64,000 bases of DNA from Humulus lupulus. Lineage: Eukaryota; Streptophyta; Magnoliopsida; Rosales; Cannabaceae. Under the pieces are notes generated by a model. It was given only the letters and a program-made list of their open reading frames with translations. It did no database searches and was not told where the DNA came from. The DNA lies in the NCBI RefSeq assembly GCF_963169125.1, contig NC_084795.1, forward strand, positions 264,301,042 to 264,365,041, read 5' to 3'. Below are positions 36,412-46,699 of the stretch, piece by piece. Positions within the stretch are counted from its first letter, which is position 1. Each line of letters opens with the position of its first letter. The position numbers and the translations under genes were made by a program.

Positions 36412-37872
36412 TTACTGATAATACTTGCGCAGGTGTTCTCCATTCCAATAGCGTGGAACGAGATCTCCGTTTAAGCGTGCAAGTTTGTAGGTGCTTGGAT
36501 GAAGGACGTCTTCAACTTGGTAAGGTCCTTCCCAATTGGGTCCGAGCACTCCAGCGGTAGGGTCGCGGGTATTTAAGAAAACTCGTCGTAGCACCAAGTC
36601 ACCGACGTTGAATTTTCTCTCTTTAACTTTGGAGTTAAAGTACCGGGCGACTTTTTGCTGGTATGCAGCAACTCGGAGTTGAGATTTCTCTCGTATCTCA
36701 TCGATTGAGTCTAGGGACTCCATCATTAGCTGGATGTTCTGATCCTGGTCGTAAGTTAAACGCCGATGTGAGGGGGATCTAACTCAACAGGCAACATAGC
36801 CTCATACCCATAGGCTAAGGAAAATGGAGTATGTCCTGTCGCTGGTCGGTGAGACGTTCTATACGACCAGAGGACTTCAGGTAGCTGTTCTGGCCATGCT
36901 CCTTTAGCTTCTTCAAGTCTTTTCTTCAGGGTGTCCTTAAGAGTTTTGTTCACGGCTTCGACTTGCCCATTTGCCTGGGGGTGTGCGACTGAAGAAAAGC
37001 TTTTAATAACTCCATGCCTTTCGCAGAAATCGGTGAATAAATCGCTGTCAAACTGGGTCCCATTGTCTTAAACTATCTTTCTGGGCAAACCATACCGACA
37101 GACAATGTTCTTGATGACAAAGTTGAGAACTTTTTTGGTCGTGATGGTTGCGAGTGGTTCAGCTTCGGCCCATTTGGTGAAGTAATCAACCGCCACAACT
37201 GCGTATTTTACTCCGCCTTTCCCTGTAGGTAGGGATCCAATCAGATCTATCCCCCATACTGCAAAAGGCCATGGACTCTGCATTTGTTTCAATTCGTTTG
37301 GAGCTGCTCATGGAATCTTAGAGTACCTTTGACATTTATCACATTTTCGTACAAACTCCATCGAATCCTCGTTCATCGTTGGCCAGAAAGTAGCCCTGCC
37401 TTAGAATCTTTTTCGCCAAACTCTTCCCCCTAGCGTGATCTCCGCAGAAGCCTTCATGCACCTCTTTCATGAGTTCCTTAGCTTTTTCTGGCGTAACGCA
37501 CCTGAGTAGAGGCATCGAATATCCTCTTCGGTACATAACGCTGTCGACCAGTATGTACCTAGCAGCTCGTCTTTGTAGGGTTCTGGCTTTGTTTCTATCT
37601 GTTGGCAACGTACCATTTGTCAAATACCCCAAGTAAGGCGCCATCCATGTATCTTCCATTCGAATCTCCATACTGGACTCAGCTGCTTGTATGCTCGGCT
37701 TGCTCAGTCTTTCTACTGGCACAATGTTCAAAGTGTCAGCATCCTTTGCGCTCGCGAGTTTGGCTAAGGCGTCCGCGTTTGAATTCTGATCCCGCGGGAT
37801 TTGCTGGAGGGTGTACTCCGTGAACTGGGCCAGCAAGTCCTTTGTTTTATTTAAGTAGGCTACCATTTTCAA
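36412..37872 (-). pseudogene. Tat integrase
   Basis: The first part (37872-37339) holds the end of the extra RNase H (PRDQNSNADALAKLAS) and the zinc-binding region (HEGFCGDHARG...). The catalytic core follows (WGIDLIGSLPTGKGG, VDYFTKWAEAEPL, 37292-37068), then SYRTSHRPATGHTPFSLAYG and the C-terminal part (LGPNWEGPYQV...), ending LRKYYQ with a stop at 36412. Frame changes or stops near 37338, 37066 and 36740 split it into four readable parts. It would insert the cDNA into the host genome. Confidence 0.85.
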
Positions 37873-37887
37873 ACCTCGTGCTTGATA

Positions 37888-39693
37888 TTATCCTAGGACC
37901 TGATTCACCACCAGCTGTGAATCACTGTAGATATCGAGCGTCTTTATGCTCATATCCTTTGCCATTCTCAATCCAGCGAGGAGTGCTTCGTATTCTGCTT
38001 CATTATTTGATGCAGTGAAGTCGAACCTGATGGCGCAGTGAAATCGATGCCCTTCCAGCGTTATCAATATCACTCCCGCTCCAGCGTGGGATTCGTTGGA
38101 TGAACCATCCGTGAATAGCTTCCACGAAGGAGTTTTGTCCTGAGGCACGGGCGCTTCAGGCAGTTCGCACTGCCCACTGTCTGGGAGTTCGGTGAACTCT
38201 GCAATAAGATCGGCTAAGACTTGTCCCTTTACTGCTGCTCGCGGTGAATAGGTTATATCGAACTGCCCTAGTTCGACTGCCCATTTTAACAATCGCCCAG
38301 TCGCCTCGGGTTTTTGGAGGACTTGCCGAAGGGGTTGATCAGTTAGAACTGTGATATGATGGGCTTGGAAGTAGGGGCGTAGCTTTCTAGAGGCAAGGAT
38401 CAAGCAATATGCTAACCTCTCGATTGACGGATATCTCAATTCTGCCCCGATCAATCTCTTGCTGACATAGTAGACTGCTTTTTGTGCACCTTCTTCCTCT
38501 CGTACTAGCACCGCGCTGGCAGCAACTTCAGTAATCGCCAGATAAATAAACAAAGTTTCTCCTTCAATTGGCTTTGATAAGATGGGAGGCTGTGCCATAT
38601 GAGCTTTCAACGCCTGGAATGCTTGCTCGCAGTCTTCTGTCCAATCAAACTTTTTATTTCCCCTAAGTAGATTGAAGAATGGGACGCACTTGTCTGTTGA
38701 TTTCGAAATGAATCTACTTAGGGCTGCGATCCTCCCGGTTAAACTTTGTACATCTTTGATCCTTTCTGGCGACTTCATGTCGATCAGGGCTTTTATCTTG
38801 TCGGGGTTGGCCTCGATTCCTCTTGAATTTACAATAAACCCTAAAAACTTCCCTGATCCGACTCCGAAGGAACACTTGAGGGGATTCAATTTCATTTGGT
38901 ACCTGTTTAACACATCAAAGCACTCCTGTAAATCCCTCACATGCCCTTCTGCCTTCTTAGACTTTACCAGCATGTCATCCACATATACCTCCATGTTTAC
39001 ACTGGTTTGCTCTTTGAACATGTGGTTGACTAGCCGTTGGTAAGTCGCACCTGCGTTTTTCAGTCCGAAGGGCATTACTCTGTAGCAATACAAGCCCGTA
39101 TCGGTTCGAAAGCTGGTGTGATCCTCATCAGGGGGATGCATGCTAATCTGGTTATGGCCCGAATATGCATCCATGAATGAGAGGATCTCATGCCCTGCAG
39201 TAGCATTGACCAGCTGGTCGATCCTTGGGAGTGGAAAGCAGTCCTTTAGGCAGGCTTTATTGAGGTCTGTAAAATCCACACAGGTCTGCCACTTGCCGTT
39301 AGGCTTGGGGACCAGCACCAAATTGGAGACCCACGACGGATAAAAAGCCACCCGTATGAACCCGTTCTCCTTTAACCTTTCGATTTCTTCTTTTAAGGCT
39401 CGTGATCTATCTTTATCGAGCAGCCTCCTTTTTTGTTGCACTGGTGGAAAGGTCTTGTCTATATTCAGGACATGGATGATTACTGCAGGATCTATCCCAA
39501 CCATGTCTTTATGCGACCAGGCGAAAATCTCCTGGTTTTTTTGCAAGAATTCCACTAGTGTGTGCTTCGTGGTAGGCTCTAAGTTTTTCCCAACCTTTAT
39601 GACTCTGGTTAGGTCTTCTTTGTTGAGTTGGACCTCCTCCAGGTCCTCGACGGGTCCAACATTTTCCTCAAAATCCCTAAAGCGAGGATCCAA
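37888..39693 (-). CDS. Tat reverse transcriptase, RNase H and extra RNase H (long open part)
   Basis: An uninterrupted 601-residue reading carries the reverse transcriptase: KPNGKWQTCVDFTDLNKAC, LSFMDAYSGHNQI, VMPFGLKNAGATYQ and the catalytic YVDDMLVKS. The classic RNase H follows (KAVYYVSKRL, ITVLTDQPLRQ). A second RNase H comes after it (LFTDGSSNESHAGAG, ASNNEAEYEALLAGL). The tandem RNase H arrangement is diagnostic of Tat. The conserved Asp pair of the polymerase box is intact. The part stops at 37888 (VNQVLG then a stop) before integrase, so the polyprotein is no longer continuous. Confidence 0.9.
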   Translation of the reverse strand: MDPRFRDFEENVGPVEDLEEVQLNKEDLTRVIKVGKNLEPTTKHTLVEFLQKNQEIFAWSHKDMVGIDPAVIIHVLNIDKTFPPVQQKRRLLDKDRSRALKEEIERLKENGFIRVAFYPSWVSNLVLVPKPNGKWQTCVDFTDLNKACLKDCFPLPRIDQLVNATAGHEILSFMDAYSGHNQISMHPPDEDHTSFRTDTGLYCYRVMPFGLKNAGATYQRLVNHMFKEQTSVNMEVYVDDMLVKSKKAEGHVRDLQECFDVLNRYQMKLNPLKCSFGVGSGKFLGFIVNSRGIEANPDKIKALIDMKSPERIKDVQSLTGRIAALSRFISKSTDKCVPFFNLLRGNKKFDWTEDCEQAFQALKAHMAQPPILSKPIEGETLFIYLAITEVAASAVLVREEEGAQKAVYYVSKRLIGAELRYPSIERLAYCLILASRKLRPYFQAHHITVLTDQPLRQVLQKPEATGRLLKWAVELGQFDITYSPRAAVKGQVLADLIAEFTELPDSGQCELPEAPVPQDKTPSWKLFTDGSSNESHAGAGVILITLEGHRFHCAIRFDFTASNNEAEYEALLAGLRMAKDMSIKTLDIYSDSQLVVNQVLG

Positions 39694-39744
39694 ATCTCCA
39701 TCCTCACTTTGGGCAACACCCTATTTGGTGACTTCACCACCTGA

Positions 39745-40530
39745 TTAGGCTTGCGTATCAACTGCCATCTGCAATCTATATGAGGTAGAGCTACTCGACG
39801 TTCCACTTTTCGCCTTTGTGATCGAGGTGTTGTAGCATTCCCTGGCTTCCCTTTGGTTTCCCAAAACGCGTCCTACCCCCGCGTCTGTTGGGAACTTCAT
39901 GGCTAGGTGCCACATAGAGATGACGACCCGTAGATCAACCAGTATGGGCCTTCCAATAACGGTGTTGTACGCCGAAGGACAATCGACCACTACAAAAGTG
40001 GCGAGTAATGTCCTTGTTGCAGGCGCTGTACCCGTCGTTACTGGGAGTTTGATTAATCCGGCTGGGGCGAGTCCTTCTCCAGAGAAGCCGTATATTGTCT
40101 GATTGCAGGGCTCCAAGTCCTTTACGGACAATTTCATGCGTTCCAGTGTTGACTTATACAGGATGTTCACTGAACTTCCTGTATCGACCAGTACCCTCTT
40201 CACCATCATATTGGCCATCTGGATGTCCACGACCAGCGGATCGGAATGTGGGAACTGGACGTGTTGGGCATCTCCATCAAAGAAGGTTATCTCACCTTCC
40301 TCTGACCGAGCCTTTTTTGGTGCACGGTCCTCCACAGTCATCATCTCGATGTCCTGGTCGTTTGTTGTCGGAGGTGGAAGGCTCATTATACGGCCGTTTT
40401 CCACCATTCTTGCCATTACCGTTGCCGTTCCCGTTGCCTTTGCCGTTGCCATTAGGTTTGGAACCATTGACGGCTTTGGCGGGTTCGGCCGCCTTCTTAC
40501 CCTTGTTCGAGGGTTTTCCATCATCAGCAA
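39745..40530 (-). pseudogene. Tat protease region
   Basis: It contains the aspartic protease site LVDTGSSVNILY, followed by YNTVIGRPIL and a linker. D-T-G-S is intact. It overlaps the end of gag in another frame and is separated from the reverse transcriptase by a stop near 39743. It would cut the gag-pol precursor. The first 60 residues are a frame-shifted reading of the gag Lys/Gly-rich tail. Confidence 0.8.
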
Positions 40531-42240
40531 TGGCTTCTTCGAGCTTGATGTAGCGGTCAGCTCGGTCTAAGAATTCTTGGGTAGTTCTCACTCCTTCTTT
40601 TCGGAGACTTTTCCAGAGGGGAGAGCAACGTTTAACCCCTGCGGTAATAGCCATCATCTTGCCTTCGTCCCCCACTGTTTTTGCTCCAGCCGCCGCTCGC
40701 ATAAAGCGCTGGACGTAATCCTTTACTGACTCCTCGTCCTGCTAGCGAATTTCGACTAGCTGGTTTGCTTCGGTTGGGTGCACACGACCAGCATAGAACT
40801 GTCCGTAGAACTCTCGTACGAACATTTCCCAGGAAACAATGCTCGCGGGGGGGGGGGGGACTTGAAAAACCACTCCTGCGCAGCTTCAGAAAGTGTTGCA
40901 GGGAAGATCCTGCACCGAGTGTCTTCAGACACTTTCTGAATGTCCATATGAATTTCAAACTTATTGACATGCGAGACTAGGTCTCCATACCCGTCAAAGT
41001 TTGGAAGCGTAGGCATATTGAATTTGCTGGGAGTTTCGGCGTTAGCTATCCTTTGTGCGAAAGGAGTGCCTTTTCTCCTATCGTGGTCGATGTAAGAAGT
41101 CCTTCCTTCGACCAGCTGCTGCACAGCCTGGTTGAGGGTGTCTATCTGGGCCTGCACCGCGGTAGGAATTGTTGTGGCCCCTGTTGCCGGGGGGACGTTC
41201 TCGCCGTGCCTCTCACGGCGATCATTGAGTACATCTCTCAGGTCCTCTTCTCTTCTCCGCTGCTCGCTACCCCCGAGCCGTTCGAAGACATTATTTTGTC
41301 TGGGTTGCCCCCCAGCATCCTGTCTATTTGGTTGGTCATCTTGAGGTACTTGGCTTCTGCCTTTACCTCTTTCTTCACTCCTCCCACCGGCATTTCCTTT
41401 GCCTGAGTCGGCCTCATTGTATCCGTGGCCATCTTTGAACCTCGACTGGCTATGGTGAGATCGACTGTTCCCCCGATGTCCATTTCTGGCTGAACCATCC
41501 CGAGCGTTAGAGGGTGGCCTGTGCTGGTCGTGGTGTCCTCGTGCATCATCGTGCCGTGGGGGACCCCGAACCGCAGAGCCTAACTCCGAGTCCCTCCTGT
41601 GGCCAGGAGGGTAGTGACCTCTGTTCGGTAGGTTCGGCCCATCATCCCTACGACGTCTAGGGCTGCGAGGCTGATGCTCGGCCCTATTCTGCCTCCGTTG
41701 CTGGGGGTTACCCCGAGCAGCTTGGGACGGTGGCTGTACCTCAGGCTCCAGTGGGACATCTTCATGGGGCATCTGAGGCTGTTCGGGTCTTTGCGGACTC
41801 GAAGGCTGGATCGGTGGGCTCGGATTAGGACCCCTCTGGGGTGGCCCATTCACAGGTGGGTCAGGCTGCGAGGCAGGTGCAGCCTGATTTCTAGCCAATA
41901 GCAAGGCTGCCTCAAGGGCTGCCATGGCTTCGTTCTGGTGGCGGTCCACCTCCGCCTGCCTTTCGCTCAATTCTGCGCGCTACCGTTCAATCTCCTGCTG
42001 CTGCCGTGCCATAACTTCAGCGGCAGTCTCCTGACTGGCCTTCAGACTAGCCAGCTCTTCCTGCAACGTGCCCAGGGTACTCTTTAACGTTGCATCATCC
42101 ATTTCCTCCTCCTCAAAATCCAGTTGTGGATCATCCTCTGCCATGCTTGCAGGAGGAGGAGGAGGTGGCGGGTTTGACGGCGCAGCGGCGGCTGCTTGTC
42201 CAGTTTTCTTTCCAGCTTTCGCCATTAGTTTTCTCAACAA
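40292..42240 (-). pseudogene. Tat gag, with stops and a poly-G frame change
   Basis: Gag begins at about 42225 (MAKAGKKTG) with a Pro run and an acidic stretch. It continues through a long Arg/Pro/Gln/Gly-rich disordered region and a core with MPTLPNFDGYGDLVSHV and SEAAQEWFF. It resumes with MRAAAGAKTV and SLRKEGVRTTQEFLDRA. An in-frame TAG lies near 41986. A G run at 40848-40859 (reading as Pro on the minus strand) changes the frame, and another stop lies near 40743. The G run may be a sequencing or assembly artefact, but the other stops stand. Confidence 0.85.
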
Positions 42241-42250
42241 CGGTAAATCA

Positions 42251-42273
42251 AGCTCTCAATGAAAGCACCAGAA
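42251..42273 (-). other. Probable primer binding site of the Tat element
   Basis: The minus strand reads TTCTGGTGCTTTCATTGAG directly after the 5' LTR, where the tRNA primer pairs. I did not assign the tRNA with confidence. Confidence 0.6.
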
Positions 42274-42862
42274 TGTTGACCCAAGATTTGACCAACTGAC
42301 ACGGAGTCAGAATATGCTTGATATGAATGAAATAGATGAGAAGAACGTAATGACAAAAGTAAATAAGACGCAGTATTTTATAGTGGTTCGGCCCCAGGAT
42401 CTGGTAATGACCTACGTCCACTTAGAATGATATTGATATAAAAATCAGAAGAGTGATCAAAGAACTAGGGTTCAATGAGTTTCACCACTTTCTGAAGAAC
42501 AATACAGTATTACTAGGATAATTACTATAATCTCTCACGATTCAAAAGCCAAAAGTCCCCTCCCTTGAGCTATCTCTTGCTATTTATAGGCTCAAGGGGA
42601 TTACAAAAGATTGTTACAAATATTCTTTCCTGAATAATCGGATACTCAGGAGATTGTGTGAGATAAATTCGGGATTCATAAAGATCTTCCCATTAATATT
42701 GCCTTGTACGCGAAACTATCGACCAGACTGGTCGCAGGTAAGACAGGCTTGCACTGCTTCTAATGTGTCCCCTGGTCGATACTCTAGCAAAACGTTTCCA
42801 GGTGTCAGCCACATGTCCAGGGATCACTTGCCACGCCACCAATGCTAAATTTACGGATAACA
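42274..42862 (-). repeat. 5' LTR of the Tat element
   Basis: 589 bp, the partner of 31658-32247. Both contain TATTTATAGGCTCAAG (minus strand CTTGAGCCTATAAATA), a likely TATA region of the LTR promoter. Confidence 0.95.
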
Positions 42863-43208
42863 AACTATATCTAAACTTGGGAATCAATATACTTATAAAT
42901 ACTATTGAACTTGCATTTTGTGGATTCTAATATCTTAATAATCTTATTTTACATATTTCATTTGAAAACCATTTTTCTATTTAATCTTAAATCTTTTTAT
43001 TACTTGTCTTTTATTTTTCTGAAACAAAATCTCATCAAATATTTGGAACTAGGTTAGAATCTTCTTGCTTTGTTTGAAATAGTTTATTTTGATGTTAGTC
43101 AATTCCCATGGGTTCGACCTCGTACTTACATGAATATTATATTCCGAAACGATTCGTGCACTTGCGAGTATAATTATTAAAACACCCTCTTTTGGGCTCA
43201 ACACTCAT

Positions 43209-43892
43209 TAACGTGTGGCGTATTCATCAATGCTGGAACGATGATTTTTGATGCCATAGCTTTTTTTTCCCTTTCAAGTCACACGATCAGACTGTGTTTC
43301 TTGAAGTCGTCGATGACGATTTTCCCACATACGATGCCAATTGTTGAGGTTGAAAATTTGTTGTGGTATTTTTAAAAATGCGATCTTCCTTCTCTGGCGT
43401 CTTCGATTCCCTTCTCTGATTGGAATCTTGAATCTCCGAAGTGAATAAAGTGCCATGGGTTACCTGCAAGAAAACTCTATAATGCTTAAGCCAGATAATT
43501 GTTTGTTCAAGTAGAGTAACGATATAAAATCTTCGCCCCCTCCGCTGGATACAACGTTGGCTATTTATAGCGATGAAGAGGGGATCTATGGAGCGGATGG
43601 AGGAATTCGAATGGTTGTGGAATAACAACTTTCCTGCCTTTTGTCCTTTGCTCCCCTTAAGTAATTAAAGCAAAACTGTCAATCTTTATATCGCTTCCGC
43701 CAGTAGATCTTACATTTCTTCTTTGCAGAAGCAACTTTTATTAATATGTTCAATTTGCTACTTACTTAAACGCATCGTATTGAGCTATCTCCTTAAGAAA
43801 ATGGTTATCTGAGCCGCGCAATGATTTTGGGCCCAATCGCATATGGTATAATCGTTTTCAGGCCCAATGAGAAATTTTTTTGAGTTCTAACA
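43209..43892 (-). mobile_element. Fragment of a second Tat-type element: LTR, primer site, leader
   Basis: On the minus strand an LTR of 551 bp (43892-43342, TGTTAGAAC...CCTCAACA) is followed by ATTGGCATCGTATGTGGGA. That is close to the TTGGCGCCGTCTGTGGGA seen after LTRs of Athila/Tat elements; the differences are mostly CpG-type decay. The internal sequence goes on to 43209, is interrupted by the CTCAT solo LTR and resumes at 30047-29881. Gag-pol and the other LTR are not present. A TATA region (GCTATAAATAGCC on the minus strand) lies near 43565. Confidence 0.75.
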
Positions 43893-44225
43893 AGGGCAAG
43901 AAAGAATATTTCATTTGAAAGACTACATTATTCACAAAAAGAATAACGTCAAACAAGATATCAAATATATATCTATGTTGCGCTTGCAATTGCTACAATT
44001 AGTTTAGAAAGACTACCAATAGAGAGAAAGTATATCTCATCTTTGTCCTATCAAATAGAAAAGGAATAATTCTCATTTAACAATAAAAGTAACCTCAACT
44101 TCAAGTCAACCAAATTCTATGTCATACAAGAACAAGAGTAGTTCCCATACAATATTTGATCATACACAAAAACATAATTAAATAGTGGTAAAGGGAATAA
44201 GGAAAGGAGGTGAAGACGAAGACCA
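43893..44225 (+). promoter_or_regulatory. Upstream region of the RTM2-like gene
   Basis: Non-coding, AT-rich DNA between the Tat LTR and the start codon. It includes an A/G-rich leader (AAAGGGAATAAGGAAAGGAGG, about 44190-44210). No certain TATA box was assigned. A transposon LTR ends about 330 bases upstream, so the promoter is short or shared with transposon DNA. Confidence 0.35.
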
Positions 44226-45437
44226 ATGGAAACTACAGCCACCATAGCAGACACGTACGTGGACTTCGAGCCTTATTGCGCTTGGCTAAGAGACGAACAA
44301 AGCCACACTATTGCCATCCATCTCCATGGTTTTTATTCTTCTTCTTCTTTTTCTCCTTACAATACTCTCAATTTCATATAGAATAGAGGTTTTAGCATAA
44401 ATATTCCCGGAGTTTTATCTAATTCAACAATTAATCCTTAAATTTTATAAAAGTAGCAATTACTTTTTTATTATTTATTTTCTCATATTTTTTTTTGGAA
44501 TTATACTATTTTATATCCTTAAGTTTTAGCTAAATATCATATATAATTCTATTTTTTTTAAATTCACAATAATACCTTGTGATTATTAAAACAACAAAAG
44601 ATAACTTTAGACTTAATTCTTGTCAATTTATTTTATAATTTTTTATATTAATAGTAGCAATTAATAGTCCTTATTATTTATTTTCTCACAAAATTCTTAG
44701 TGTTTGAATTAACTAAAAACCTAAATGTTTTTTTTCTTATGTAGTATGATATGTGTAAAAATATTTAGAGGTGTATAATATATATAAAACAAAACAAAAT
44801 TGTTAATAAAAAATTTAGAATTTCATAAAAATTTTTTTTAACTAAAATAACTTAATTACTATTATTTTTGAAACTCAAGAATTTAATTATCAAAAAAATA
44901 TTTCTTAGAAATAGAATTGACAACAAAAAAACTTTAATGATAATGTATATTAATTTTGGTGTAACGTAAGGTTTCAAAAGGGAGCAACTGAGGGTTCAGA
45001 TAAACAATCAAAGAATAGTAACAATAAATGGGCAACGCCTTGTGGATGAAGGCAACAAAGTCTGGAGCCGATTCAGCAAACAACTCAAGCTCCCTGAAGA
45101 TTGCAGTGACTACGGCATTCGAGCTAGGTTCTCTGCCGGAGTTCTCACCATTACTATGCCTAAGCAACTACCCTCAGCCTCAGCTTCCCCCATCAATACG
45201 TTAGATGATCATCACCAACGACGTCGTTTTGATGATACTACTGATCAGCAAGAAAAGAGTAGCAGTAAAGAACCCAAATCATCATCACCATCATCCTGCT
45301 CACAAAATAATTATAATAAGAATTCATCTGTACTCCTACTTGCTGCCACAGTTGCTGCAATTGTGCTTGTTCTTGCCGTTTCTGGAGCTTCTTATGTTTT
45401 TAAACACACATCATCATCGTCAACCCCTACAAATTAG
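44226..45437 (+). CDS. HSP20-like protein with C-terminal membrane anchor (RTM2-like)
   Basis: Two exons, 44226-44328 and 44971-45437, join across a 642-bp GT-AG intron to give 189 aa. The junction restores HLHGFKREQLRVQ, which supports the model. Residues about 12-100 form an alpha-crystallin (HSP20) domain with FKREQLRV, VWSRFSKQLKLPED and the signature GVLTITMP (91-98). A Ser/Lys-rich linker follows, then a hydrophobic segment at about 154-177, a likely membrane anchor. This layout is that of RTM2-like proteins. Arabidopsis RTM2 restricts long-distance movement of potyviruses in phloem, but many relatives have no known role, so that function should not be assumed. It lies 341 bases before the tRNA gene on the same strand. 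Confidence 0.88.
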
Positions 45438-45777
45438 AGTAGATCATTACTCATATTGGCTATATATTTTGTGATTAAATTTGTTTTATTATTTATTATT
45501 GTGCAAAATTACCGTTTTATCATTTATTAAAGAGTGTGACACATTATTAATTGTTGTTTTCTCTCTACGTACGTCCATTTCTAGTTAACTAATTCTTTTA
45601 AAAAAATATATTTTAAAATTTTCATAAATATCAAAACCTGACAAAAATACACCCAGTTAACCCGATATCCATAATTAAATTTTATTTCGTATAAATTTGA
45701 CTGTTTCGGGAATCATATGTTATAATCAAATTTTTTTAAAACATCATATATGTTTTAAGCGAATTACTAAACAACTT

Positions 45778-45782
45778 GCGGG

Positions 45783-45825
<43 letters not shown>

Positions 45826-45850
45826 ACGTGTTCGATCCACGTTCACCGCA
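45778..45850 (+). tRNA. tRNA-Phe (GAA)
   Basis: A 73-nt cloverleaf with acceptor GCGGGGA, D-arm GCTC...GAGC, anticodon loop CTGAAGA (anticodon GAA), TTCGATC loop and discriminator A. No CCA is encoded, as in nuclear genes. Internal A and B boxes (TAGCTCAGTTGG, GTTCGATCC) are intact. The T-stem pair is A-T (ACGTG/CACGT) where I expect G-C in the usual plant sequence; both sides changed, so pairing is kept. Confidence 0.96.
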
Positions 45851-45853
45851 AGC

Positions 45854-45859
45854 TTTTTT
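45854..45859 (+). terminator. RNA polymerase III terminator of tRNA-Phe
   Basis: A run of six T starts four bases after the tRNA 3' end, the normal pol III stop signal. Confidence 0.85.
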
Positions 45860-46010
45860 CATTTTTATTTTTAAATTTGAAATTATTATTTCTTTTTTTT
45901 TTCTTACCCATTTTGTAGCGTTTGAGTTAACCAAAAGGTATTAGAGTAGAGAAGAAAATATCCAGTAGGCAGTTGTGAATATCATCGATAAAAAGCTTGG
46001 AAAGAGAAAA

Positions 46011-46337
46011 ATGGCGTCGATTGGGGGCAAGGGATTGATATCGAGAGCGAGTAGAATGAGATCAAAGCTCCAATCTGCCTTGGAAGCAAGCCTTCTTGAG
46101 ATCGAAGACGTTTCCTACCAACACGCTGGCCATGCCGCCGTCAAAGCCAACCCTAACGCCGCCGCCGGCGAGACCCATTTCAATCTCAGGATTGTGTCCC
46201 CAAAATTCGAAGGGCAGAGCCTTGTCAAGCGACATCGCTTGGTCTACGATGCCCTTGCTGACGAGCTTAACTCTGGTCTTCACGCCCTCTCCATTGTTGC
46301 CAAGACACCAACGGAGATCGAACGCGCCTCCAAATAG
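46011..46337 (+). CDS. BolA-like protein
   Basis: A single exon of 108 aa. The start is the first ATG (MASIGGKG); the open frame continues upstream only without an ATG. The BolA fold is clear: SRMRSKL helix, IEDVSYQHAGH loop (31-41), ETHFNLRIVS, the FEG..LVKRHRLVY motif (66-79, with the invariant His75) and LHALSIVAKTP at the end. BolA proteins bind monothiol glutaredoxins through a shared [2Fe-2S] cluster, using the conserved His and a second ligand in the loop, and act in iron-sulfur cluster supply or redox control. Plants have plastid, mitochondrial and cytosolic forms. The short, basic N-terminus (SRASRMRSK) could target an organelle, but I cannot decide which paralogue it is. Confidence 0.92.
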   Translation: MASIGGKGLISRASRMRSKLQSALEASLLEIEDVSYQHAGHAAVKANPNAAAGETHFNLRIVSPKFEGQSLVKRHRLVYDALADELNSGLHALSIVAKTPTEIERASK

Positions 46338-46699
46338 CTAGCTTCTCTCTCTCTCCGATCAATAGCAATAGCAAAGTATTCCTACTATCTCTCTCTCCAT
46401 AAATATATGTGTGAAGAATTTGATTTCTATTGTTCGGATTTTGATGCAAAGGTAATTTTGTAATGATAGTCCTTTCTGCTATGTTCTTTGATAATTGGTT
46501 GATTCATGAGACTGTCGCGGTTTTGATTGATGCTCTTAACTAAATGAAGAATGAGACTCAGTTGCTATGAGATATGACTAATTTCAAAGGCTTTGTTTGA
46601 ACTAAAACATGGTTGAACTAAAACATGGTTAAGCCAATGCATATGATGAAATCATATTTCCATATTTTTTGTCAGCATGGAGCTAATATATCTGAACTA
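46338..46699. other. BolA 3' region and spacer
   Basis: It should contain the BolA 3' untranslated region, which begins with CTCTCTCT tracts. A short direct repeat, ACTAAAACATGGTT, occurs twice near 46602 and 46617. No gene is visible. Confidence 0.5.

Larger units (their letters stand above)
31658..42862 (-). mobile_element. Complete Tat-lineage Ty3/gypsy retrotransposon
   Basis: Near-identical LTRs (31658-32247 and 42274-42862) and perfect duplications AACTA (31653-31657 and 42863-42867) define an 11.2-kb insertion. On the minus strand the order is 5' LTR, primer site, gag, protease, reverse transcriptase, RNase H, a second RNase H, integrase, then a plus-strand extra gene, polypurine tract and 3' LTR. 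The second RNase H and the antisense extra frame are marks of the Tat branch. By eye the LTRs differ at about a dozen positions in 590, mainly C/T and G/A, so it is the youngest large element here. Stops in gag and pol make it non-autonomous now. Confidence 0.95.
30053..43203 (+). mobile_element. Solo LTR of about 1.94 kb split by a Tat element, duplication CTCAT
   Basis: The outer ends TGATAACTC...GGGCTCAACA are flanked by perfect duplications CTCAT (30048-30052 and 43204-43208). The LTR itself is 30053-31657 plus 42868-43203; the rest is the inserted Tat element. A TATA region (CCTATAAATAGAG, near 31050) gives the plus orientation. A perfect 9-bp inverted repeat lies at the very start. The 3' part contains GGTTCGACCTCG and CGTGCACTTGCG phrases, as in many plant gypsy LTR ends. 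No internal region remains. Confidence 0.85.

Noticed and set aside
40095..40570. Plus-strand open frames opposite the Tat protease and gag
   Set aside because: They mirror codon bias of the minus-strand coding sequence and show no domains.
45975..46010. BolA start upstream at 45975
   Set aside because: The codon is GTG; the first ATG is at 46011 and suits a plant gene.
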